NCBI RefSeq assembly: GCF_052115485.1
Contig: NZ_JBFRGU010000007.1
Location: 80,643-144,642 of the forward strand
DNA: 64,000 nt
Source: Microvirga sp052115485
GTDB taxonomy: Bacteria > Pseudomonadota > Alphaproteobacteria > Rhizobiales > Beijerinckiaceae
Reading direction: 5' to 3'
Below the pieces are notes generated by a model that saw only the letters and a program-made list of their open reading frames with translations, made no database searches and was not told the DNA's origin. Position numbers and translations under genes: made by a program. Below, one piece after another: positions 1 through 8,534 of the stretch (position 1 is the first letter of the stretch; each line of letters starts with the position of its first letter).

Positions 1-492
1 GATTCCCAGCTGCGCCTCATTTCCAAGCCGGTCGCGAGCATTACGGACGAGATCCGCGCGCTTGCCGACGACATGCTGGAAACCATGTATGACGCCCCAG
101 GCGTGGGCCTCGCCGCCATCCAGATTGGGGTGCCATTGCGCGTCGTGACCATGGATGTGTCGAGATCCGAGGACGAGCGTCAGCCCATAGTGCTGCTCAA
201 CCCGGAAATCGTCTCCTCCTCCGAGGAGAAGAGCGTCTACGAGGAAGGTTGCCTCTCGATCCCCGAATATTATGAAGAAGTCGAGCGCCCGACCCGCGTG
301 CGTTTTCGCTACATGAATCTTAAGGGCGAAATCGTCGAGCAGGACGCCGATGGGCTTCTGGCGACCTGCATTCAGCATGAGATCGACCATCTCAACGGAG
401 TGCTGTTCATCGATTACCTGTCGAAGCTCAAGCGCGACCGGGTGGTGACCAAGTTCAAAAAGGCCGCGAAACGCGAGGAAAAAACCGCATGA
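1..492 (+). CDS. def: Peptide deformylase (5' end outside window)
   Basis: Removes the formyl group from the N-terminal methionine of nascent proteins; metal-dependent and cytosolic. The reading frame is open from base 1, so the first few residues lie outside the window and 163 residues are visible. All three family motifs are present: GVGLAAIQ near visible residues 34-41, EGCLS with the metal-ligand Cys near 84, and HEIDH with both metal His and the catalytic Glu near 126-130. The stop overlaps the fmt start by four bases (ATGA), so the two enzymes of the formyl-methionine cycle are translationally coupled. An internal ATG at 73 is not the true start, because conserved sequence continues upstream of it. 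Confidence 0.96.
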   Translation, partial: DSQLRLISKPVASITDEIRALADDMLETMYDAPGVGLAAIQIGVPLRVVTMDVSRSEDERQPIVLLNPEIVSSSEEKSVYEEGCLSIPEYYEEVERPTRVRFRYMNLKGEIVEQDADGLLATCIQHEIDHLNGVLFIDYLSKLKRDRVVTKFKKAAKREEKTA

Positions 493-1421
493 CCCTCCGT
501 GTCGTCTTCATGGGAACGCCCGATTTCGCCGTGCCGACCTTGGCCGAGATCGTCGGTCAAGGTCACGACGTGGTCGCCGTCTACACGCGCCCCCCGGCCG
601 CTGCCGGGCGCGGCATGGAATTGAAGCCCTCGCCCGTCCACGCCATGGCAGAGCGTTTCGGCCTCGAGGTCTTCGCGCCCTCGACTCTTCGGACGGAAGA
701 GGCGCGCGCAACCTTCTTCGATCATGAAGCCGACGTTGCCGTCGTCGTGGCCTATGGCATGATTTTGCCGAGGCCGATCCTCGAAGCGCCACAGCTCGGC
801 TGCCTCAACCTTCACGCCTCGCTCCTGCCGCGCTGGCGCGGCGCAGCACCGATTCAACGCGCCATCATGGCGGGTGATGAGGAGACCGGCGTCGCGGTGA
901 TGAAGATGGAGGAAGGCCTCGATACGGGCCCCGTCGGCATGGTCGAGAAGGTTGCGATTACCTCGGACATGAATGCAGGTGACTTGCACGACAAACTGAT
1001 GGTGCTTGGCGCCGATCTGATGGTGCGTGCGCTCGCAGCCTTGTCGCGTGGCGGCCTGAATTTCACACCGCAGCCTGAGATCGGCGTCACCTATGCCCAC
1101 AAGCTCGGCAATGACGATGCGCGCATCGATTGGCAGCTTCCAGCCCAGGCGCTCCACGATCATGTGCGCGGCCTCTCGCCCTTTCCCGGCGCTTTCTTCA
1201 GCGCTGATTTCGGCAAAGGTCCCGAGCGGGTGAAAGTGCTGCGCACGGCTCTTGCACAGGGCTCTGGTGAGGCGGGAATGCTCCTCGATTCCAGCGGCAC
1301 CATCGCCTGTGGCGAGAGTGCGGTACGGCTTCTGCAAGTTCAGCGCGCGGGCAAATCGCCGATGAGTGCCGAAGACTTCATGCGTGGCATTCGCCTGGAA
1401 CCCGGCATCAAGCTTTTATGA
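489..1421 (+). CDS. fmt: Methionyl-tRNA formyltransferase
   Basis: Transfers a formyl group from 10-formyltetrahydrofolate to Met-tRNAi for initiation. The protein has 310 residues, the usual length. It has the N-terminal MGTPDFAVPTL strand-loop (8-18), the catalytic Asn107 and His109 just before SLLPRWRGAAPIQ (111-123), and the catalytic Asp145 in EEGLDTGPV. The C-terminal OB-like tRNA-binding domain follows from about residue 210. The start overlaps the def stop (ATGA). truA follows 42 bases later on the same strand, so def-fmt-truA is probably one transcript. Confidence 0.97.
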   Translation: MTLRVVFMGTPDFAVPTLAEIVGQGHDVVAVYTRPPAAAGRGMELKPSPVHAMAERFGLEVFAPSTLRTEEARATFFDHEADVAVVVAYGMILPRPILEAPQLGCLNLHASLLPRWRGAAPIQRAIMAGDEETGVAVMKMEEGLDTGPVGMVEKVAITSDMNAGDLHDKLMVLGADLMVRALAALSRGGLNFTPQPEIGVTYAHKLGNDDARIDWQLPAQALHDHVRGLSPFPGAFFSADFGKGPERVKVLRTALAQGSGEAGMLLDSSGTIACGESAVRLLQVQRAGKSPMSAEDFMRGIRLEPGIKLL

Positions 1422-1463
1422 GCGCGGTCGTTCACAAAGCGTGTCTGACGGAGCTGTTCTGAC

Positions 1464-2210
1464 ATGCCGCGCTATAAACTCGTCGTCGAATATGACGGCA
1501 CGCCCTATTCCGGCTGGCAGCATCAGCAGAACGGATTGTCCGTGCAGGAAGCGGTGGAATCCGCCATCCGGCGTTTCGCCGGACACGACGTGCGCATTCA
1601 TTGCGCGGGGCGAACCGATGCCGGTGTTCATGCGATGCATCAGGTCGTGCATGTGGATCTCGAAAAGCACTGGCGTGCCGATACCGTGCGCGATGCGACC
1701 AATGCCCATTTGAAACCACGGCCGATTGCGATCCTCTCCGCCGAGGAAGTTCCGGAGGCGTTCAACGCGCGCATCTCAGCAGTGAAGCGACACTATCTCT
1801 ATCGCATCCTCAATCGCCGTGCCCCGCCCGCTCTCGATACCAATCGTGTCTGGCATGTGGCGTGGGGACTCGATGCCGTGACCATGCACGAGGCAGCGCA
1901 GCATCTCGTGGGACGCCACGACTTCACGACTTTCCGCGCGGCTGAATGCCAGGCGAGTGGCCCGGTGCGGACTCTCGACAGGCTCGATGTTGAGCGCATC
2001 GGTGACGAGATCCGCATCTTCGCGTCGGCGCGCTCGTTTCTTCACCATCAGGTGCGTTCGATGGTCGGCACATTGGAGCGCGCTGGCGCGGAAAAATGGT
2101 CGGTCGAGGACGTCAAAGCGGCGCTCGACTCGCGCGACCGTCAACGCTGCGGCCCCATGGCCCCATCCACTGGGCTTTATCTGATTGGTGTGGATTACCC
2201 TAGAGCATGA
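1464..2210 (+). CDS. truA: tRNA pseudouridine(38-40) synthase
   Basis: Isomerises uridines 38-40 in the anticodon arm of tRNAs. It has 248 residues, normal for TruA. It opens with the typical YKLVVEYDGTPYSGWQ and carries the catalytic Asp52 in CAGRTDAGVHA (48-56). The second half has the conserved F-HHQVRSMVGTL segment. It is the third gene of the def-fmt-truA unit. The last two sense codons and the TGA stop lie inside a palindromic repeat (2200-2264), so the natural C-terminus may have been slightly altered by repeat insertion. Confidence 0.96.
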   Translation: MPRYKLVVEYDGTPYSGWQHQQNGLSVQEAVESAIRRFAGHDVRIHCAGRTDAGVHAMHQVVHVDLEKHWRADTVRDATNAHLKPRPIAILSAEEVPEAFNARISAVKRHYLYRILNRRAPPALDTNRVWHVAWGLDAVTMHEAAQHLVGRHDFTTFRAAECQASGPVRTLDRLDVERIGDEIRIFASARSFLHHQVRSMVGTLERAGAEKWSVEDVKAALDSRDRQRCGPMAPSTGLYLIGVDYPRA

Positions 2211-2264
2211 TCAGAACAAGTGGAAACCGGTTGTTCGCCCGGATCATGCGGCATCAAACTCTAG
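2200..2264. repeat. Palindromic repeat family A, copy 1 (single module)
   Basis: Begins CTAGAGCATGATC and ends in CTCTAG, with a core that recurs at 20.6, 29.1 and 55.2 kb. GATCATGC and its inverse bound the core, which carries the shared segments AACAAGTGGAAACCGG and TTGTTCGCCCGGATCATGC. It fills the whole gap between two convergent genes. It holds the TGA stop of truA at its left end and the TAG stop of the minus-strand membrane protein at its right end. Confidence 0.85.
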
Positions 2265-2851
2265 CCGATCAGCGTGCGCGTTATCCCGTCGATGATGAGA
2301 TTGAGAACAACGCCGATCACCACGATGCCGAAGGCAAGCCCAGCGGACACGCCGAGAGTCTCCTTCGTGGCGAACCATTGCAGACGCATGAGAATGATGG
2401 CGAAAGCAACGGTGAACACGCTGGCGAGCGCAGGCGTCGCCCAGCCGACCACGAGCAGGAGTGCAGGAATAGAGAGTGCGAGAAGCGCAAGAACCGTGAT
2501 CCAGTTCGTCACGATCACGAACGGCACATAGCGATCCGTTTTGTGCAGTTTGCGTGAAATCCAGATCATCGCCAGAGGCAACGCTAGAAAGCTCGCTGCG
2601 AAGCCGAGAGCAACAACGAGATCGACCCAGATGCTGCCGAGCAGCGCCCGATCCGGTTGCAGGAGGCCAAGGCGCAGGCGCTCAAGCGCCACGGAAACTA
2701 CGTAAGCCGGAAGCGCGAGCCAAATTGCGGCGAAGGAGCGCCAGAAACCACGCTCACTCATGTCGAAAGCCTGAAGCCCTTCCGTTCGGCTATGAAGCAG
2801 ATCGATCGCGCCTTTCAGAGAACGGTTCACCTCTTCGGCTGAAACGATCAT
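2261..2851 (-). CDS. Hypothetical integral membrane protein
   Basis: I cannot name this 196-residue protein. A roughly 35-residue hydrophilic N-terminus is followed by about five hydrophobic stretches (near residues 36-55, 70-98, 108-125, 125-150 and 170-190), so it is probably an inner-membrane protein. The ATG at 2851 has a good GGAGG ribosome site six bases upstream. It is convergent with truA and lies downstream of dapE on the same strand, separated by about 100 bases that contain an 18-base palindrome. Yip1-like or other small multi-span families are possible, but no signature decides. Confidence 0.7.
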   Translation of the reverse strand: MIVSAEEVNRSLKGAIDLLHSRTEGLQAFDMSERGFWRSFAAIWLALPAYVVSVALERLRLGLLQPDRALLGSIWVDLVVALGFAASFLALPLAMIWISRKLHKTDRYVPFVIVTNWITVLALLALSIPALLLVVGWATPALASVFTVAFAIILMRLQWFATKETLGVSAGLAFGIVVIGVVLNLIIDGITRTLIG

Positions 2852-2913
2852 TGAACGCCTCCAGCAGACCTCGCCAAGGCAGAACCGGCCTGTTTGGGAG
2901 CGGTTCCATCAAA

Positions 2914-2931
2914 ACTAGACTTTAGTCTAGT
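2914..2931. promoter_or_regulatory. 18-base palindrome, possible operator
   Basis: ACTAGACT-TT-AGTCTAGT is a perfect 8+2+8 inverted repeat, about 63 bases upstream of the minus-strand membrane protein start at 2851 and just after the dapE stop. It has no T-run, so it looks more like a binding site for a dimeric regulator than a terminator. The regulator is unknown. Confidence 0.4.
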
Positions 2932-2952
2932 ATGACTGAGATGGAGAGCTTG

Positions 2953-4122
2953 TCAGCCCTTGGGAGCAAAATAGGCGTCGAGCACCTTGCGATAAATCGC
3001 CGCCAGCCGGTCGAGATCGGCCACCGCAACCCGCTCGTCGATCTGGTGCATGGTCTGGCCGACGAGGCCGAACTCGACCACGGGGCAGTCCTTCACGATG
3101 AAGCGGGCATCAGAGGTGCCGCCGGTGGTGGAAAGCTTTGGACGCCGTCCTGTCTCGTCTTCGACGGCATCCGCAATGAAGTCGACGAAATCGTTGGGCG
3201 GCGTCAGGAAGGCGACGGCGTTAGTCGGCTCGACGATCAGCGTGTAGCGCACCGTATTGCCCGCGGCCTCGCGCAGGCGGCGCGCCAACTCCTCCTCCAG
3301 GCTTTGCGGCGACCACAGGTCGTTAAAGCGGATATTGAAGGTGGCCCGCGCCTCGGCGGGAATGACGTTCGACGCGCGGTTGCCCACATCGAAGGTGGTC
3401 ACCTCGAGATTGGACGCATCAAAATGCGCCGTGCCTTTGTCGAGCGGCTCGCTCAAGAGGCCTTCAAGAAGACGCATGAGACCCGGAATGGGGTTTTCCG
3501 CCAGATGCGGATAAGCCACATGCCCCTGCTTCCCCTCCACGATCACATGGCCCGTCAGCGAACCGCGACGGCCGATCTTGATCATATCGCCGAGGTGGTC
3601 CGGGTTCGTCGGTTCGCCCAGGATGCAATGGTCGAAGCGCTCGCCACGCGCCTTCGCCCATTCGAGCAGCTTGACGGTACCGTTGATCGCAGGCCCCTCC
3701 TCATCACCCGTGATGAGGAAGCCGATAGAGCCATTGAAATCGGGATTGTCACGCAGGAACGATAGCGCGCCCGCCATCATGCAGGCGATACCGCCCTTCA
3801 TATCGACCGCGCCGCGCCCATAAAGCTCGCCGCCGTCGATCACGCCTCCGAACGGATCATGCCGCCACCGACTCACATCGCCGGGCGGCACCACATCCGT
3901 GTGGCCTGCGAAGAGCAGGTAGGGCTCAGCGTTACCGAAGCGCGCGTAAAGATTTTCCACATCCGGCGTGCCTGCTTCAGAGAAAACAGGACGATGAACC
4001 TCGAACCCCGCTTCGCGCAAAACGCTCGCGACAAAGGCAAGCGACCCGCCCTCCACGGGCGTCACGGACGGGCAGCGCAGAAGGGATTGGGCAAGAGCGA
4101 GGGGGGATGTGTCGTGCGGCAT
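2953..4122 (-). CDS. dapE: Succinyl-diaminopimelate desuccinylase
   Basis: Hydrolyses N-succinyl-LL-2,6-diaminopimelate to succinate and LL-DAP in the succinylase branch of lysine and peptidoglycan synthesis; a cytosolic di-zinc M20 enzyme. It has 389 residues. Metal and catalytic residues are visible: His74 and Asp76 in FAGHTDVVP, Asp107 in GRGAVDMKGG, and the Glu pair 141-142 in TGDEEGPAINGT. A dimerisation domain occupies the middle third. dapD lies upstream on the same strand with a small DUF805 gene between them. Confidence 0.96.
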   Translation of the reverse strand: MPHDTSPLALAQSLLRCPSVTPVEGGSLAFVASVLREAGFEVHRPVFSEAGTPDVENLYARFGNAEPYLLFAGHTDVVPPGDVSRWRHDPFGGVIDGGELYGRGAVDMKGGIACMMAGALSFLRDNPDFNGSIGFLITGDEEGPAINGTVKLLEWAKARGERFDHCILGEPTNPDHLGDMIKIGRRGSLTGHVIVEGKQGHVAYPHLAENPIPGLMRLLEGLLSEPLDKGTAHFDASNLEVTTFDVGNRASNVIPAEARATFNIRFNDLWSPQSLEEELARRLREAAGNTVRYTLIVEPTNAVAFLTPPNDFVDFIADAVEDETGRRPKLSTTGGTSDARFIVKDCPVVEFGLVGQTMHQIDERVAVADLDRLAAIYRKVLDAYFAPKG

Positions 4123-4172
4123 GGCTTTTCATGGCGCACGTTGCTGTCGGAAATCAATCCCCGATGCGGCGA

Positions 4173-4628
4173 TTACTCGGCCAGGTTGAGGCTAAGGCTA
4201 GCACCTGGATCGAGCGGATCACTCCCGAACCTGTTCGGGCCGTCAGTGCCGCGCAAGCATCCTGTTTGAACGAAAAGCCAGACGCCGAAGCTGAACATGA
4301 AAATGCCGGCACAAATCATCAAGGCCGGGCTCTGGAGAATAGCACCTAGGATCAAAACCGGCGCGGGAGCCAGTTGGGCGAACATCCACCACGCACTCAG
4401 GTCACGATCGTGAAGTCTCTTTGCCTCGATGGCAAAACTCGGGATCAGCGAAATCAAGCTGAGAGAACCGCTGATAATCGAGCTGACAACCGCGCTAAAA
4501 AGCCCATGAAGAACGAGCTGTAGGATTCCCAGAGAGATCCCTATCAGGAGCATAATTCCGACTGCGCCCCAATAACGGGCGCGGTTAATGCGACCGTTGA
4601 AGCTGAAAAGAAGCTGCGAAAGATTCAC
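4173..4628 (-). CDS. DUF805 family membrane protein
   Basis: A 151-residue protein with the DUF805 hallmark FNGRINRARYWG near its N-terminus (residues 8-20), followed by four predicted membrane segments. KRLHDRDLSAWW (about 92-103) matches the family's conserved RLHD motif. Function is unknown; DUF805 members are small inner-membrane proteins. It sits between dapD and dapE on the same strand, but the 66-base gap upstream and a lower GC content than its neighbours suggest it is a separate passenger rather than part of lysine synthesis. Confidence 0.85.
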   Translation of the reverse strand: MNLSQLLFSFNGRINRARYWGAVGIMLLIGISLGILQLVLHGLFSAVVSSIISGSLSLISLIPSFAIEAKRLHDRDLSAWWMFAQLAPAPVLILGAILQSPALMICAGIFMFSFGVWLFVQTGCLRGTDGPNRFGSDPLDPGASLSLNLAE

Positions 4629-4694
4629 TCTATTCCCCCAATGTGTTTTGCTCCTTTATAACACTCGAGATAAAACTTCCAGTCGACCTTCGGC

Positions 4695-5537
4695 CTAATC
4701 CCGCAACAACTCGTTGATCGCCGTTTTCGCGCGGGTTTGCGCATCGACGCGCTTCACGATCACCGCGCAGTAGAGCGACGGGCCGGGCGTGCCGTCGGGC
4801 AAGGGCTTTCCGGGTAGCGAGCCGGGGACGACGACGGAGTATGGCGGCACGCGGCCGATGAAGATTTCGCCCGTGTTGCGGTCTATGATCTTGGTGGAGG
4901 CCGAGATGAAGACGCCCATGGAGAGCACGGATCCCTCGCCGACAATGACGCCTTCCACCACTTCAGAGCGCGCGCCGATGAAGCAATTGTCCTCGATGAT
5001 GACGGGGTTGGCCTGCAACGGCTCCAGCACGCCGCCGATGCCGACGCCGCCGGAGAGGTGCACATGCTTGCCGATCTGTGCGCAGGAGCCGACCGTCACC
5101 CAGGTATCGACCATGGTGCCCTCGCCCACATAAGCGCCGAGGTTCACGAAGGACGGCATGAGAACGACGTTCGGCGCGATATACGCACCCCGACGCACTA
5201 CGCAATTCGGCACGGCGCGGAAGCCCGCCTGCTTGAACTCGACGTCCGACCAACCATCGAACTTGGAGGGCACCTTGTCCCACCACACGGAATTACCGGG
5301 GCCACCCTTGATGATGCCCATGTCGTGGAGGCGGAAGGACAGAAGTACGGCCTTCTTCAGCCATTGATTGACCTGCCACTCAGTCCCGACCTTTTCCGCG
5401 ACGCGCGCCTTGCCTGAATCGAGAAGGTGGAGCGACTGCTCGACAGCCTCACGAACCGCACCTTTCGTCGAGGGGCTGACATTAGCCCGGTCTTCCCAGG
5501 CGGCATCGATGGTGCGGGCGAGATCGGCGAAGGGCAT
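4695..5537 (-). CDS. dapD: Tetrahydrodipicolinate N-succinyltransferase
   Basis: Transfers succinyl from succinyl-CoA to tetrahydrodipicolinate, the first step of the succinylase lysine branch that DapE completes. It has 280 residues, typical for the trimeric enzyme. An alpha-helical N-terminal domain (1-100) precedes a left-handed beta helix with hexapeptide-type turns (AYIAPNVVLMP, GAYVGEGTMV, CAQIGKHVHLSGGVGIGG). The basic C-terminal tail is also typical. The ATG at 5537 gives the conserved N-terminus. recR lies upstream behind a palindromic repeat. Confidence 0.97.
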   Translation of the reverse strand: MPFADLARTIDAAWEDRANVSPSTKGAVREAVEQSLHLLDSGKARVAEKVGTEWQVNQWLKKAVLLSFRLHDMGIIKGGPGNSVWWDKVPSKFDGWSDVEFKQAGFRAVPNCVVRRGAYIAPNVVLMPSFVNLGAYVGEGTMVDTWVTVGSCAQIGKHVHLSGGVGIGGVLEPLQANPVIIEDNCFIGARSEVVEGVIVGEGSVLSMGVFISASTKIIDRNTGEIFIGRVPPYSVVVPGSLPGKPLPDGTPGPSLYCAVIVKRVDAQTRAKTAINELLRD

Positions 5538-5616
5538 GGACTGGCTCGGAGCTTAGGTGAAGGGACGAAGCTTGATTAGCAACGCTTGTCGGCGCTGTCA
5601 CGTTGAAGTGTTAACC

Positions 5617-5714
5617 GTCATTCCGGGGCTGCGAAGCGGAACCCGGGATCGTCTGCCGGATGTGGAGCTTTTCTCGTTTCACGATCCCGGATCGCCTTCG
5701 GCGTCCGGGATGAC
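5617..5714. repeat. Palindromic repeat family C, copy 1
   Basis: Begins GTCATTCCGGGGCTGCGAAG and ends TCGGCGTCCGGGATGAC, so the ends are inverted copies of the 'GTCAT(T/C)CCGG' unit. The same type is found near 8.7, 27.6, 38.6 and 53.4 kb. It fills most of the gap between recR and dapD. Confidence 0.75.
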
Positions 5715-5724
5715 GAGCACTCGC

Positions 5725-6330
5725 TCAAAACGCCGTGCGCTGCTTGATTGCGGCTGAGAGCGTGCCCTCGTCGAGATAATCGAGCTCACCGCCCACCGGC
5801 ACGCCATGGGCGAGCTTCGTCACTTTCACGGGCAGATGGTTCAGAAGATCGGTCACGTAATGGGCTGTCGTCTGGCCATCGACGGTAGCGTTGAGCGCCA
5901 GGATAATTTCGCCCACTCCCGGATCGGAAGCGCGCGCGACGAGGCTGTCGAGATTGAGATGTTCCGGACGGATACCATCGAGCGGCGAGAGCACGCCGCC
6001 GAGCACGTGATAGCGCGCGTTGATCGCGCCCGAACGCTCCAGCGCCCACAGATCCGACACGTCTTCCACCACGACGAGAATGGACGAATCGCGGCGATGA
6101 TCGGCGCAAATCGTGCACGGATCGGACGTATCCACGTTGCCGCAGGCCGAGCACACGACGATGCGCTCGGTAGCGACGCGCATGGCCTCGCTCAACGGAT
6201 TGAGAAGCGTGTCGCGTTTCTTGATGAGATGAAGCGCCGCGCGCCGGGCCGAACGCGGACCGAGCCCCGGCAGACGCGCCAGAAGCTGGATCAGACGTTC
6301 GATTTCAGGGCCGGCGACGGACTGGGCCAT
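5725..6330 (-). CDS. recR: Recombination mediator protein
   Basis: Works with RecF/RecO to load RecA at gaps during recombinational repair. It has 201 residues, the normal length. An N-terminal helix-hairpin-helix (LPGLGPRSARR, 20-30) is followed by a complete Cys4 zinc finger (Cys60, 63, 72, 75 in CSACGNVDTSDPCTIC) and a Toprim domain (LVVVEDVSDLWALE). It is the last gene of the conserved dnaX-ybaB-recR set and starts 7 bases after the ybaB stop. Confidence 0.97.
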   Translation of the reverse strand: MAQSVAGPEIERLIQLLARLPGLGPRSARRAALHLIKKRDTLLNPLSEAMRVATERIVVCSACGNVDTSDPCTICADHRRDSSILVVVEDVSDLWALERSGAINARYHVLGGVLSPLDGIRPEHLNLDSLVARASDPGVGEIILALNATVDGQTTAHYVTDLLNHLPVKVTKLAHGVPVGGELDYLDEGTLSAAIKQRTAF

Positions 6331-6337
6331 TCGACTC

Positions 6338-6658
6338 TCAGAACAGCTTCAGGCCCGGCGGCAAAGGCAGGCCCTTGGTAAGCGCCGACATGCGCTCTTC
6401 CGTGGCGCGGTCGGCCTTACCCTTGGCGTCGTTCATGGCCGCGACGATGAGATCTTCCAGGATCTCCTTCTCGTCCGCATTCATCAGAGACGGATCGATG
6501 TTGATGGCGCGCAATTGTCCCTTGGCCGTGATCTTCACGACGACGGCGCCGCCGCCGGATGAGCCTTCGACTTCCACGTTTTCAAGTTCGGCCTGTGCAT
6601 CCTGAAGCTTCTGCTGCATGGCCTGGGCTTGCTTCATCAATCCCATGATGTCGCGCAT
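6338..6658 (-). CDS. ybaB: YbaB/EbfC family nucleoid-associated protein
   Basis: A small DNA-binding protein of the YbaB/EbfC family, thought to coat the nucleoid as a dimer. The chosen ATG at 6658 gives MRDIMGLMKQAQAMQQKLQD and 106 residues, the usual length. It starts only five bases after the dnaX stop. The frame is open further upstream into dnaX, but that stretch is the shadow of dnaX in another frame. The N-terminal coiled region (5-30) and the conserved GAVVVKITAKGQL (37-49) and LEDLIVAAMNDA segments are all seen. Confidence 0.94.
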   Translation of the reverse strand: MRDIMGLMKQAQAMQQKLQDAQAELENVEVEGSSGGGAVVVKITAKGQLRAINIDPSLMNADEKEILEDLIVAAMNDAKGKADRATEERMSALTKGLPLPPGLKLF

Positions 6659-6663
6659 GATCT

Positions 6664-8484
6664 CTACTCCAGTTCGTCGTCGATATCGGTGTCGGCCGGC
6701 GCATCGATCTCGGTGTCGGAAGATGTATCGTCGCCAGACTTGTCGCTGCGCTCGACCACATTCACGATCTGCGCGCCGGGAAATTTCGAAAGAACCGCCT
6801 GCACGAGCGGATGGGACGCTGCGCCATCCTTGCGTTCTTTTTCGGCGGCGTCCGCTCTCTCCTTCAAGGTCGCATCGCCATCCTGCGAGGACAAGGCCAC
6901 GACCCAACGCTGGCCGGTCCATTGCTGGAGCGCGCGAGAGAGATCATTGGCGATGGCGCGGCTGCCCCCATGGGCGAGATTGAACTCGATGCGCCCTTCC
7001 TCGAAACGCACGAGACGAACATCACGCTCGAGCGCGGCCTTGAGCACGATTTCGCGCTTCTCACCCATGAGAGCGACCACGTCCTCGAAACGACGAAGCC
7101 GCATGACGGGAGCGCCTTGCGGCGGTTCGAGGCGCGGCTGCGGGGACGGTTGCGATGTCGCGAGCGCGATATTGCCGGAGATCATCGGGCCGCCGCCACC
7201 GGAGGGTCGCGTCGGTGCGGGCGAAAGCGATCCGCCCGTAGACAACGGCGCACCATCCTTCAACGCACGCAAGGCATCATCCGGCGTCGGCAGATCGGCA
7301 GCATAGGCGAGACGCACGAGCACCATTTCGGCTGTCGCGACAGGCCGGTTCGAACCCTGCACTTCCGGCAAACCTTTCAAAAGGATCTGCCATGTACGCG
7401 AGAGAATGCGCACGGAAAGCTTCGCCGCGAATTCGAGACCGCGCGTGCGCTCGATCTCGGAAAGCGCAGGATCTTTCGCCGCCTCAGAAATGAGCTTCAG
7501 GCGCGTGACAACATGGGTGAAGGCGGCAAGATCGGAGAGAATCATGCCGGGATCGGCACCCGCATCGTATTGCGCGCGAAGTCCGGCGAAAGCAGCCGGA
7601 ATATCGCCGCGCATCACCGCCTCGAACAGGTCGATGACGAGCGTGCGGTCGGCAAGGCCGAGCATGTCGCGAACGGTGTCGGCCTTCACGATGCCCGCGC
7701 CATGGGCGATGGCCTGATCGAGCAGCGACAGTGAATCGCGCGCCGAGCCCTCGGCCGCACGGGCGATGGCGGCGAGCGCCTCCGTTTCGGCCTGCACGCC
7801 CTCGGCATCGCTGATGCGTGCAAGATGCGCTACGAGCTTGTCCGCCTCGATGCGCCGCAGATCGAAGCGCTGGCAGCGGGAAAGAATCGTGACCGGGACT
7901 TTGCGGATTTCAGTGGTCGCGAAAATGAACTTCGCATGCGGCGGCGGTTCTTCGAGCGTCTTCAGGAAGGCGTTGAACGCCTTCTCGGAGAGCATGTGAA
8001 CCTCGTCGATGATGTAGACCTTGTAGCGCGCGGAGACCGGCGAATAGCGAATGCCGTCGATGATCTGGCGAACATCGTCGATGCCCGTATGGGACGCGGC
8101 GTCCATCTCCAACACGTCCACATGGCGCGATTCCATGATCGAGGCGCAATGCACCCCGAGTTCGGGCATATGGATGGTCGGAGCGCCGGAACCGTCGGCC
8201 TTCTGGTAGTTGAGGCCGCGCGCCAGAATGCGCGCCGTCGTCGTCTTGCCGACGCCGCGCACGCCGGTGAGCATCCAGGCCTGCGGAATGCGGCCTGTCT
8301 CGAAAGCATTGGACAGGGTGCGAACCATCGCCTCCTGCCCGACCAGATCCTCGAAGGTGCTCGGACGGTATTTGCGGGCGAGAACGCGATAAGGCGAAGC
8401 GGGCGCTTCGGCCACCGGCGCAGCCGGGAACCCCGGCAGAGCCGGCTCGTCGTTCAGGGGCGTGCCGGCTGTGGTTTCGTCCAT
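6664..8484 (-). CDS. dnaX: DNA polymerase III subunits gamma/tau
   Basis: ATPase of the clamp loader that places the beta clamp on DNA and organises the replisome. It has 606 residues. Walker A is GVRGVGKTT (74-82), Walker B is IIDEVH (158-163), and the sensor/arginine-finger SRCQRF follows. The Cys4 zinc module that E. coli DnaX has between Walker A and Walker B is not kept: only Cys113 remains in this segment. The proline-rich middle and acidic C-terminus correspond to tau. A separate gamma from frameshifting cannot be judged. The order ffs-dnaX-ybaB-recR is typical of alphaproteobacteria. Confidence 0.96.
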   Translation of the reverse strand: MDETTAGTPLNDEPALPGFPAAPVAEAPASPYRVLARKYRPSTFEDLVGQEAMVRTLSNAFETGRIPQAWMLTGVRGVGKTTTARILARGLNYQKADGSGAPTIHMPELGVHCASIMESRHVDVLEMDAASHTGIDDVRQIIDGIRYSPVSARYKVYIIDEVHMLSEKAFNAFLKTLEEPPPHAKFIFATTEIRKVPVTILSRCQRFDLRRIEADKLVAHLARISDAEGVQAETEALAAIARAAEGSARDSLSLLDQAIAHGAGIVKADTVRDMLGLADRTLVIDLFEAVMRGDIPAAFAGLRAQYDAGADPGMILSDLAAFTHVVTRLKLISEAAKDPALSEIERTRGLEFAAKLSVRILSRTWQILLKGLPEVQGSNRPVATAEMVLVRLAYAADLPTPDDALRALKDGAPLSTGGSLSPAPTRPSGGGGPMISGNIALATSQPSPQPRLEPPQGAPVMRLRRFEDVVALMGEKREIVLKAALERDVRLVRFEEGRIEFNLAHGGSRAIANDLSRALQQWTGQRWVVALSSQDGDATLKERADAAEKERKDGAASHPLVQAVLSKFPGAQIVNVVERSDKSGDDTSSDTEIDAPADTDIDDELE

Positions 8485-8534
8485 CGGCTTAAAGGCTTTG
8501 GAATGATTGTCAGCGCCAGGGTTTCGAGGCGCCA

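Noticed and set aside
414..1337. A 307-codon open frame antisense to fmt
   Set aside because: A shadow frame without recognisable domains.
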